A DNA stretch of 38,978 nucleotides from Hoylesella shahii DSM 15611 = JCM 12083 (lineage in GTDB: Bacteria > Bacteroidota > Bacteroidia > Bacteroidales > Bacteroidaceae): the NCBI RefSeq assembly GCF_000613445.1, contig NZ_BAIZ01000031.1:1-38978 (forward strand). Direction: 5' to 3'. The position numbers and the translations under genes were made by a program. Shown here one piece after another: positions 8,844 to 15,951 of the stretch. Below the pieces are notes generated by a model. That model had not been told where the DNA came from, ran no database searches, and saw nothing but the letters and a program-made list of their open reading frames with translations. Each line of letters starts with the position of its first letter. The first letter of the stretch is position 1.

Positions 8844-9581
8844 ATGATAGAACTAAGCGATTTTTTAGGGAATATCCTCTCACAAGTTAGCGAAGCTCGC
8901 AAACACGCCGATGAAGCAAGTATTGCATTGGCAGAATATTATGCCCAAGACAAGCTCTTGCGCTGTCTTCCTGTGCCACGTGTGCGCCTTCCTAATATTG
9001 AGCTCACAATACCTGTGGCGATAAAAGAGGTGAAACACAAAACGGCTTATAACCCATATCCTGGCTTACCGAAAAAGGAAATTGTACGAACTATCTTCCG
9101 TACGATGTACACTGAAGAAAGCAGGCGCAATGAAGAGTTACCCAATAGACTTCCCAAAGGCTTTATTACCATTAACAAAAAGCTTATCCAAAACACCGAC
9201 AAACTGAGTGCTCAATTACGAAAATCTAACGAAGTAGACGCGAATGTGCTGGATGATTATCTAGACAACTGTATTAAAAAGGCTTCAAAAATAATGAAAC
9301 CATCACAGAGAGGGGATATAAAGAATATCACTCAACTGAAGGCACGCTTAAAAAAAGAACTGCTTGATATTATCCCCATGCGCCAAGGAATGCTGTCTAA
9401 CCTGGGTATCACTGTACAAACCAACGAGATAAAAGAACTTGACGTGGCAGGTGGGCAGACTATTACAATGAAGCTTTTTATTAAAGAAGATTCCTTTGAA
9501 CTGGTAAGAAAGAATGAGGAAGGCAACGACAACAACGTGAAAGGGAAGGAGCTAGACAATTATTATATTGCATTAGAGTGA
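8844..9581 (+). CDS. uncharacterised partner of the DUF2589 protein
   Basis: I place the start at ATG 8844 (245 residues). The longer frame from 8754 would add hydrophobic residues overlapping the intergenic inverted repeat and is less likely. The first 35 residues form an amphipathic helix (MIELSDFLGNILSQVSEARK, then HADEASIALAEYY), followed by LPVPRVRLPNIELTIPVAIK, which resembles blocks seen in DUF2589-linked proteins. The central part is Lys/Glu-rich and helical, and the C-terminus is a short beta segment (GQTITMKLFIKEDSFEL). There is no signal peptide, membrane helix or catalytic motif. The stop lies 25 bases from the next start, so the two are almost certainly co-transcribed. Function unknown. 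Confidence 0.75.
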   Translation: MIELSDFLGNILSQVSEARKHADEASIALAEYYAQDKLLRCLPVPRVRLPNIELTIPVAIKEVKHKTAYNPYPGLPKKEIVRTIFRTMYTEESRRNEELPNRLPKGFITINKKLIQNTDKLSAQLRKSNEVDANVLDDYLDNCIKKASKIMKPSQRGDIKNITQLKARLKKELLDIIPMRQGMLSNLGITVQTNEIKELDVAGGQTITMKLFIKEDSFELVRKNEEGNDNNVKGKELDNYYIALE

Positions 9582-9606
9582 CGATTAGCACCAAACATCT
9601 TTTGTT

Positions 9607-10197
9607 ATGAAACATTCCATTACCCTTTTTATTGATAAAGCAGAGGAGATGATAAGGGAGGTGTCTGATATTGCTAACTTGAGTAGCGACAACATCTCTA
9701 ACTTTGCACACGCCCTTGAGCTGTGGTTGATAAAAGCCGAACAATTATTTAAAGAATACAACCATGGCGAACAGGCGTTATTGGCTGCTGTGAGACCCTC
9801 GGTGATATTGGCAGGATGCGCCGGAGCTATTGATACAAATGATGCTATAACGGGCAGAAGAAAAAGACGAAAAGCCTTACTTGCAGAGTATCTAAAACAA
9901 AGTGTAGACTTCTTTTATAGGCCGTATGCACGAGAAAAAGAAAAGGTGGACGAGGCAAACGATATCGTAAGACAGGTGGTTCTTGTTGCATTGCAAACTG
10001 GTTTGCTCAACAATGTGTCTTTGACCTTACCTATCAAAGCAGAGCAATTGGTAGAAATTCAAAACTTGCTCTATACCGATGACGAACTGAGTAAAGGTAT
10101 TAACCGTACATTAGCCATCATTGCTTATCCCGATTTGCTACGACTCATCGACCTAAATCTTACAAATGTGCTTTCTGGCATTCGATATTCTAGATAG
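9607..10197 (+). CDS. uncharacterised helical protein, third gene of the DUF2589 cluster
   Basis: The 196 residues look almost wholly alpha-helical. The start includes FIDKAEEMIREVSDIANLSS, and there is a basic patch at about 78-85 (TGRRKRRK) and a long helix near 95-135 (YAREKEKVDEANDIVRQVVL). There is no signal sequence or recognised motif. ILAGCAGAID near residue 60 resembles a lipobox but is internal and not preceded by a signal peptide. The gene starts 25 bases after the previous stop and ends about 100 bases before a strong terminator, so it closes the operon. The basic patch could contact nucleic acid or an acidic partner; that is speculation. Confidence 0.75.
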   Translation: MKHSITLFIDKAEEMIREVSDIANLSSDNISNFAHALELWLIKAEQLFKEYNHGEQALLAAVRPSVILAGCAGAIDTNDAITGRRKRRKALLAEYLKQSVDFFYRPYAREKEKVDEANDIVRQVVLVALQTGLLNNVSLTLPIKAEQLVEIQNLLYTDDELSKGINRTLAIIAYPDLLRLIDLNLTNVLSGIRYSR

Positions 10198-10299
10198 ATT
10201 TCTTAGTCTTTTAAGGCCTAAACTTAGGTGTTCTTACACTAAAACATTGCAAAAATACACTTACTATTACGCAGGAAATTGTGGAGACGTTTTTAAACT

Positions 10300-10339
10300 G
10301 ACTGGGGTAGGAATTATTGTTCCTAACCCAGTCTTTCTG
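10300..10339 (+). terminator. intrinsic terminator closing the DUF2589 operon
   Basis: GACTGGGGTAGGAA at 10300-10313 pairs with TTCCTAACCCAGTC at 10320-10333, 13 of 14 bases, with a 6-nt loop, then TTTCTG and a run of six T. Confidence 0.85.
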
Positions 10340-10717
10340 TTTTTTGAATGGCGAAATACATTTAAGTTCTATAACCCCAATTGTTTCTACTTTATAAAGA
10401 CAACTATTTACATCAAAAGCATATTGAAGGCCATTCGTATCAGAGGTTGAAAAGATTGCCTTTGACAACCATTGTAGTTATTGTAAACAACGTATGCTAT
10501 TTTGAACGCACAATTAAAAGACAACCACTGTCGTAAACTATGGTTTACCGAGAAAATGAGCGGAGGCGAGATTAAGAGCAACAAAAACACTTTGCGCCTA
10601 AAAAACTGCAAAAATCGCTAATGCAACGACCTATCTGTATGCTTTGTTAATATCTGTTTACATAAATCCATCGCGCACGATATTTATTTAAATGGCGTTA
10701 AAACTTAACTTACATCG
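10340..10717 (+). other. non-coding gap before the peroxidase promoter
   Basis: I see no supported gene here. An AT-rich palindromic core, ATTTAAAT at 10686-10693, lies about 50 bases before the promoter and could be a site for a thiol-sensing repressor. That is only a guess from base composition. Confidence 0.35.
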
Positions 10718-10747
10718 CTTGCGATATTAAATAAAATCATACCTTTG
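10718..10747 (+). promoter_or_regulatory. promoter of the glutathione peroxidase gene
   Basis: CTTG at 10718-10721 is followed after 18 nt by TACCTTTG at 10740-10747, a perfect -7 box and near-consensus -33. The transcript would start near 10753, giving a leader of about 200 nt before the ATG at 10951. Confidence 0.6.
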
Positions 10748-10950
10748 CATTGTAAATTAGGAAACTTAAGGGTGCGACTAGGTGGCCTCTTTATGGCTCG
10801 CTAACTTGCTAACAGCAAAATCTAACACAGTAGTGACCTTACATTGAGTGGCATTGGCCTTGCTTTAAACTTGTTTTGGCTTTTCATACTCTCGGCCTCA
10901 CACCTTTAACGTTTTTCTTTCACAACAACACATTTATAACACATACAACT

Positions 10951-11499
10951 ATGGCAAAGATTTTTGATTTTAATCTGCAAGACAAAAGTGGCAAAGAGGT
11001 GAGCCTCGAACTTTACAAAGGTAAGGTGCTGCTAGTGGTGAACACTGCAACAGGTTGCGGTTTTACTCCCCAATACGAAGAACTGGAGGCGATGTACGAG
11101 CGTCTAAAGGATAAAGGACTTGAAATTTTGGATGTGCCTTGCAACCAATTCGGTCACCAAGCTCCTGGAAGCGACGCAGAAATCGGCGAATTTTGCACCC
11201 TTAAGTTTGGTGCTAGCTTCCCCCAATTTAAGAAAAGCGATGTAAACGGTGCTAACGAATTGCCACTGTACACATGGCTAAAGCAACAAAAGCCTTATGC
11301 TGGCAATGCCTACGAAGAGAAGTTGGCTGCTATCATGGAGGACCTTTATAACAAGGCTAACAGCGAACCGCGCAAGAAAGACGACATTCAATGGAACTTC
11401 ACCAAGTTTGTTGTTGACCGTAATGGCGATGTAGTGGCTCGATTCGAACCCACACAAAGCCTCGAAGAGGTGGTGAAAGTGGTTGAAGCGCTTCTATAA
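10951..11499 (+). CDS. glutathione peroxidase family (thioredoxin-type) peroxidase
   Basis: The 182-residue protein reduces hydrogen and organic peroxides in the cytoplasm. The peroxidatic Cys36 sits in NTATGCGFTP, where animal enzymes have selenocysteine. The supporting Gln66 is in PCNQFG, and Trp148-Asn149 is in WNFTKF, completing the catalytic tetrad. Cys82 in FCTLKF matches the resolving cysteine of enzymes that use thioredoxin rather than glutathione. The start at 10951 gives the normal length; the upstream extension to 10876 is unlike the family. An intrinsic terminator lies between it and the peroxide-sensing OhrR-type repressor gene downstream, so the pair is probably linked by regulation rather than one strong transcript. 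Confidence 0.93.
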   Translation: MAKIFDFNLQDKSGKEVSLELYKGKVLLVVNTATGCGFTPQYEELEAMYERLKDKGLEILDVPCNQFGHQAPGSDAEIGEFCTLKFGASFPQFKKSDVNGANELPLYTWLKQQKPYAGNAYEEKLAAIMEDLYNKANSEPRKKDDIQWNFTKFVVDRNGDVVARFEPTQSLEEVVKVVEALL

Positions 11500-11589
11500 T
11501 TAACGCCATTTGCTGGTGCCGAGTGTTGCTTACACTGCCTTTTGATAGGCGAGAGGCACGACTTAGACCTGCAAAACACATAGCTTTTG

Positions 11590-11632
11590 AAGGATAGTGG
11601 GGAGAGAAATCGCGCTCTCTTGCTATCCTTTT
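11590..11632 (+). terminator. intrinsic terminator after the peroxidase gene
   Basis: AAGGATAG at 11590-11597 pairs with CTATCCTT at 11623-11630, with an inner stem GAGAG/CTCTC (11602-11606 and 11615-11619). The T-run is short (four T including the stem). It precedes the repressor gene by 50 bases. Confidence 0.65.
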
Positions 11633-11683
11633 GCTTGCATTTCACACCCACCATTTTATAAAAACATATCACAACGCATAACG

Positions 11684-12148
11684 ATGGCATACGAAGAAAT
11701 AAAGCTGCAAAACCAAATTTGCTTTCGACTGTACACAGCTTCGCGATTAATAACCCAGGCCTACGAACCTTTTTTGCGCCCTCTTGGCATTACCTATACG
11801 CAATATCTGGTGCTGATGGTGCTTTGGGAAACCGACGACCTGCCTGTTAACGACATTGGCAAACGCCTGCTTTTGGGGGTTAACACCATGTCGCCACTTA
11901 TCAAACGTATGGAGGCGATGGGGCTACTTGCTCGTCGCGAGAGCGCCACCGACAAACGCCAACAAATTGTTTTCTTAACGCCTAAGGGTAAAGCACTCGA
12001 ACATCAGGCGGCTACAATCCCTTCTTGCATGGTAAACAATCTGCAATCGTGCAACATCAAAACGGAGCAACTCACCGATATTGCGCCCATTCTGGACGAA
12101 CTAATTTTTAATCTTTCGGCTAAAGAAAATAAACAAGGCGCTGAATAA
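11684..12148 (+). CDS. ohrR: OhrR-type MarR family peroxide-sensing repressor
   Basis: The 154-residue winged-helix repressor has the hallmark of the OhrR branch: LQNQICFRLYTASR near the N-terminus, with Cys13 as the reactive thiol that senses organic peroxide, and the TYTQYLVLMVLWE block at 37-49. The wing contains DKRQQIVFLTPKG. Two more cysteines, Cys115 and Cys123, lie in the C-terminal helix, so it may be a two-Cys sensor that locks as a disulphide. It probably controls the peroxidase just upstream, and perhaps itself. The start at 11684 is chosen because the longer frame from 11597 runs back through the terminator. MarR relatives sensing hypochlorite are an alternative. Confidence 0.85.
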   Translation: MAYEEIKLQNQICFRLYTASRLITQAYEPFLRPLGITYTQYLVLMVLWETDDLPVNDIGKRLLLGVNTMSPLIKRMEAMGLLARRESATDKRQQIVFLTPKGKALEHQAATIPSCMVNNLQSCNIKTEQLTDIAPILDELIFNLSAKENKQGAE

Positions 12149-12556
12149 CACGCCTATTGTCTTGGCTCTGCCCCACCCTGTGATGTAAATTGTATGTGTT
12201 TGGCGCAATAAGTTGTAGGTAATGCCCAAACAATGAGCGATGAAATGGGAGGTTTTAGGAGGATTTTAACAACACTAAATTCGCCCGCCCACTCCCTTTT
12301 GGCCTGGTAAGACATCGTGGTTTGATAATAAAGACAGGAAAAAGCGATGCGTTACGAAGCAAAACAAGGAGTAAGAGCGGGCAAAATATAGGCTTTTTGC
12401 GCCCCACTCGCCTTGAATGGGTGGCGCAAAAAGGATAGGACGCTAAGTTATATTACAGAATTTGAACGAAGGCCTTAGCCATGAAAGTCACAAATAGTAA
12501 GCAATGAAGCAGACAGATTAACCATTACATCACATCACTACTTGCAATTGGGGCGT
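12149..12556. other. intergenic region between convergent genes, with a hairpin at 12393-12433
   Basis: No gene is seen. CTTTTTGCGCC at 12393-12403 and GGCGCAAAAAG at 12423-12433 form a perfect 11-bp inverted repeat with a 19-nt loop. The T-tract lies inside the stem base rather than after it, so it is not a standard terminator. Confidence 0.5.
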
Positions 12557-14463
12557 TTAGGGCTTAAATTTCATTAGCCTCATCGCGTTAACCACTGCTA
12601 ACAAAGCCACACCACTATCGGCAAAAACGGCTTGCCAGAGCGTAGCAATACCAAACAAACCCAGTGCCATAACCAGCAGTTTAACACCAATGGCAAGTGC
12701 AATATTTTGCCAAACGATGGCGCGTGTGGCGCGAGCAAGGCGCAAGGCATGAGCCAAACGCGAGGGCTGGTCGGTTTGCAACACCACATCGGCTGTCTCA
12801 ATAGCCATATCGGCACCCCTTGCACCCATGGCAACACCCACATCACTGATGGCCAATACAGGCGCATCGTTGATGCCATCGCCCACGAAAGCCACTTTTC
12901 TACCTTGTTTTTGTAACGTTTCGATGCGCATTGCCTTATCTTGGGGCATCAAATCGCCCATTGCTTGCTCAAGTTGTAGCTCGTCAGCCACTTTATCAAC
13001 CAATGCTTGCTTATCGCCAGAGAGCATCTCCACATGGCTTATTCCTAAGAGAATAAGCATCTCGATGGCCCCTTCGGAATCGGGTTTAATCATATCAGCC
13101 AGTAAGATACAACCGATGAAACGGTCGTTTTTGGCACATGCACGATGGTTTCGGGTATGGTTTGCAACTCTTCGGGATAGCTAATACCGTGCTTATCCAG
13201 CAAACGCAGTGTGCCAGCGAGCCATCTTTCGCCCTCGACAACAGCCTTTAAACCCAATCCAGCGAGGTTTTCGGCATCTATTTTTGGTCCATCGCCATAA
13301 CTTTTTACTATGGCTTGGGCAATGGGATGCGTGCTGCTTCGCTCCATAGCCACCACAGTTTGCAGGTCTTGGGGCTGTAGTTGCAGGATTTGTCGCACGC
13401 CAAATTCACCCGTAGTGAGCGTACCTGTCTTGTCGAACACCACCGTATCAACGGCCGTTAGTGCATCAAGACTGTTGCCACCCTTAAACAACACGCCCAT
13501 GCGCGAAGCACTACCTATGCCTGCAAAATAACTTAAGGGCACACTAATAACCAATGCACAGGGGCAAGAGATAACCAAAAACACCAACGCGCGATGCAAC
13601 CATGTGGCGAAATGATATTCATACGTGGGTGAGAACTGCGCATAAAGCCATGGCAAAACCACGGTGAACAGAGCAAGAACAATAACTACGGGAGTGTAAA
13701 TACTGGCAAAACGGCGGATGAATAGTTCGGTTGAGGCTTTGCGCTCACTGGCTTCTTCCACCATTTTAAGTATTCGTGTTAGGGCACTTTCGCTTTGTGG
13801 GCGCGTCACTCTGAGCGTAGCAGTGCGCTCAAGGGCAATCATGCCAGCCAACACTTCGCCAGCATGTCTCACTTGTCGGGGCAAACTCTCGCCCGTAAGT
13901 GCTGCAGTGTCGAAATTAAGAACAGCATCACGCTGGTCGACGGGCAACAACAGTTCGCCATCTAAAGCCACTCGCTCGCCTGGTAGCACCTCGATAACAT
14001 CACCTACATTTACTTCTTCGGGGGCAACAAGCACTTGTTGCATGACATTTTTTTCGCCATTCCATCGCTGCAATCGCACATATTCAGGTCGATAATTGGT
14101 TAAACTAGCAATGTTATGCCGCGCCTTATCCACAGCCAGGTCTTGAAGTGCCTCGCCAATGCAGTAAAGTAACATCACTGCCACAGCCTCTGGATATTCG
14201 CCAATGGCAAAAGCACCCACGCAAGCCACACTCATCAGCATAAATTCGCTGAACACTTGGCCGTGCAGAGCATGTTCTATGGCCTCGTGCATCACGCCTA
14301 ACCCAACGGGAAGGAAGGCCACAATGTACCAAAGCAGTTGCACCCAAGGCGATGCAAACCATGATAGGCCTATGTAATGAATGACCATTCCAGCCACTAA
14401 GAGCAAACCCGAGAGTAAGGGTTGCCACCATTTTGATTTTTCTTCGTGATGATATTCGCACAT
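12557..14463 (-). pseudogene. Zn/Cd/Pb-type P1B ATPase, frameshifted
   Basis: This is a heavy-metal efflux pump split into two frames. The N-terminal part (14463 to 13090) has a short His-containing tail (MCEYHHEEK), TGES at 190-193, the metal site CPC at 300-302 in SCPCALVISVPL (the Zn/Cd/Pb signature), the phosphorylated Asp344 in DKTGT and His379-Pro380. The C-terminal part (13093 to 12557) has GDGINDAP and the last membrane helices. At about 13129-13135 one base is missing: adding an A to the five-A run on the minus strand restores …VHVPKNDRFIGCILLADMIKP. No classical N-terminal metal-binding domain is present. Either a decayed gene or a sequencing error. It diverges from ruvB. Confidence 0.9.
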
Positions 14464-14492
14464 GATATGGAGTTTTTAGTTTACAAATTAAG

Positions 14493-14568
14493 CTAGAATA
14501 ACTAGCTGGAGTTATTATTCTAAATGTTCTATTTGTACTAGAGTTACTTATATTCCTAGTTATTCTAG
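14493..14568 (-). promoter_or_regulatory. inverted repeat in the ATPase leader
   Basis: CTAGAATAACTAG at 14493-14505 is the exact reverse complement of CTAGTTATTCTAG at 14556-14568. Both lie between the predicted ATPase transcript start (about 14573) and its start codon (14463). They could form an mRNA hairpin or be two half-sites for a repressor; related CTAG-containing words occur between them. Confidence 0.55.
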
Positions 14569-14579
14569 TTACTACAATG

Positions 14580-14587
14580 CAAAGTTA
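14580..14587 (-). promoter_or_regulatory. -7 element for the P-type ATPase gene
   Basis: On the minus strand this reads TAACTTTG, an exact TAnnTTTG, followed by C. It predicts a leader of about 110 nt. No convincing -33 element is seen at standard spacing. Confidence 0.5.
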
Positions 14588-14598
14588 AGGGTTAAAAC

Positions 14599-14615
14599 AT
14601 GCAACCTAGTTGCAT
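14599..14615. promoter_or_regulatory. palindrome between the divergent promoters
   Basis: ATGCAACCTAGTTGCAT is a 7+3+7 palindrome lying between the minus-strand -7 box (14580-14587) and the plus-strand -7 box (14623-14630). Its position could allow one protein to control both genes. Confidence 0.5.
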
Positions 14616-14622
14616 TTTTTAG

Positions 14623-14630
14623 TATCTTTG
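14623..14630 (+). promoter_or_regulatory. -7 element of ruvB, almost touching the start codon
   Basis: TATCTTTG, followed by C, ends 4 bases before the ruvB ATG at 14635. Transcription would start at or within a few bases of the ATG, so the message may be leaderless. Confidence 0.55.
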
Positions 14631-14634
14631 CATT

Positions 14635-15669
14635 ATGACAGAAGACTTTGACATTAGAGACGAGCGAACGATGCCCAGCGAACGCGAGTTTGAAAACGCC
14701 TTGCGACCACCGAAATTCCAAGATTTCAGCGGTCAAAACAAGGTTGTAGACAACTTAGAAGTGTTTGTAGAAGCCGCTAAATATCGCGGCGAACCGCTCG
14801 ACCACACCCTTCTACACGGCCCTCCAGGACTGGGAAAAACTACGCTTAGCAATATCATTGCTAACGAATTGGGCGTGGGATTTAAAATAACCAGTGGACC
14901 AGTGCTGGATAAACCAGGCGACTTGGCTGGCATTCTCACATCGCTAGAACCCAATGATGTGCTCTTTATCGACGAGATACACCGACTCTCGCCCGTGGTA
15001 GAGGAGTATCTTTACTCGGCAATGGAAGACTATCGCATCGATATCATGATAGACAAAGGCCCTTCGGCTAGGTCGATTCAGATTGATTTGAACCCGTTTA
15101 CGCTTATCGGAGCCACCACGCGCAGCGGTTTGCTTACTGCTCCACTGCGTGCGCGATTTGGCATTAATCTGCATTTGGAATATTACGACCCCGAAACACT
15201 GGCACGTATCATCAAACGGTCGGCCCGAATACTGAATGTTCCCATCGACGACGAGGCTGCAATGGAGATTTCAAGACGCTCAAGAGGCACGCCCCGTATT
15301 GCCAACGCTCTGCTTAGACGTGTGCGCGACTTTGCCCAAGTGAAGGGGAACGGAAGCATCGATATGGTTATCGCCCGACTATCGCTCACCTCGTTAAACA
15401 TCGATCAGTATGGTTTGGACGAGATTGATAATAAGATTTTGCTCACCATCATTGATAAATTTAAGGGCGGACCCGTTGGTGTGAGCACCATCGCAACAGC
15501 TATTGGCGAAGATGCGGGTACGCTTGAAGAGGTGTACGAACCCTATCTTATCATGGAAGGTTTTATTAAACGCACCCAAAGAGGTCGCATGGTAACAGAA
15601 CTGGCTTACCAACACCTGGGCAGAAACATGTACTTGAGCAACGCTAAAGAGCCTGGTTTGTTTGATTAA
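14635..15669 (+). CDS. ruvB: Holliday junction branch migration helicase RuvB
   Basis: The 344-residue AAA+ motor drives Holliday junctions with RuvA and delivers them to RuvC during recombination repair. Walker A is GPPGLGKTT at 62-70, Walker B is FIDEIH at 111-116, sensor 1 is GATTRSG at 159-165, and the LRARFG segment at 171-176 holds the arginine finger. The C-terminal winged helix ends in a typical [14 protein letters not shown] … TQRGR stretch. Length and order match the family throughout, with no disruption. The gene is divergent from the ATPase and convergent with the S46 peptidase gene, so it is transcribed alone. Confidence 0.98.
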   Translation: MTEDFDIRDERTMPSEREFENALRPPKFQDFSGQNKVVDNLEVFVEAAKYRGEPLDHTLLHGPPGLGKTTLSNIIANELGVGFKITSGPVLDKPGDLAGILTSLEPNDVLFIDEIHRLSPVVEEYLYSAMEDYRIDIMIDKGPSARSIQIDLNPFTLIGATTRSGLLTAPLRARFGINLHLEYYDPETLARIIKRSARILNVPIDDEAAMEISRRSRGTPRIANALLRRVRDFAQVKGNGSIDMVIARLSLTSLNIDQYGLDEIDNKILLTIIDKFKGGPVGVSTIATAIGEDAGTLEEVYEPYLIMEGFIKRTQRGRMVTELAYQHLGRNMYLSNAKEPGLFD

Positions 15670-15820
15670 ACTTGTTGCTAATTATCGTTAAAGCCTTTAA
15701 ACTGTGTTTAATCCATCCATCGCTTAATGTTTTAATAAACTTATTGTATTGGTATAACAGAACAATTTGCAACAAAATGGTTAACAAAAGAACAGCAAAT
15801 TGACTGTTATATGTAAACAA

Positions 15821-15886
15821 ATTGACGAGTAGATGGGTGAAGAGGCTTATTCTTCGCCAATCACCACATCTACTCGTCAATCATTT
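15821..15886. terminator. bidirectional terminator between ruvB and the S46 peptidase gene
   Basis: ATTGACGAGTAGATG at 15821-15835 and CATCTACTCGTCAAT at 15867-15881 form a perfect 15-bp stem with inner pairing (GGTGA/TCACC), followed on the plus strand by CATTTTT. A second inverted repeat, ATGGTTTAA at 15889-15897 and TTAAACCAT at 15917-15925, lies nearer the peptidase stop codon. Confidence 0.8.
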
Positions 15887-15951
15887 TTATGGTTTAACGC
15901 GTTAAAAAATCATGTTTTAAACCATAAATTGGTTAACTTGTAACCTTTGAA

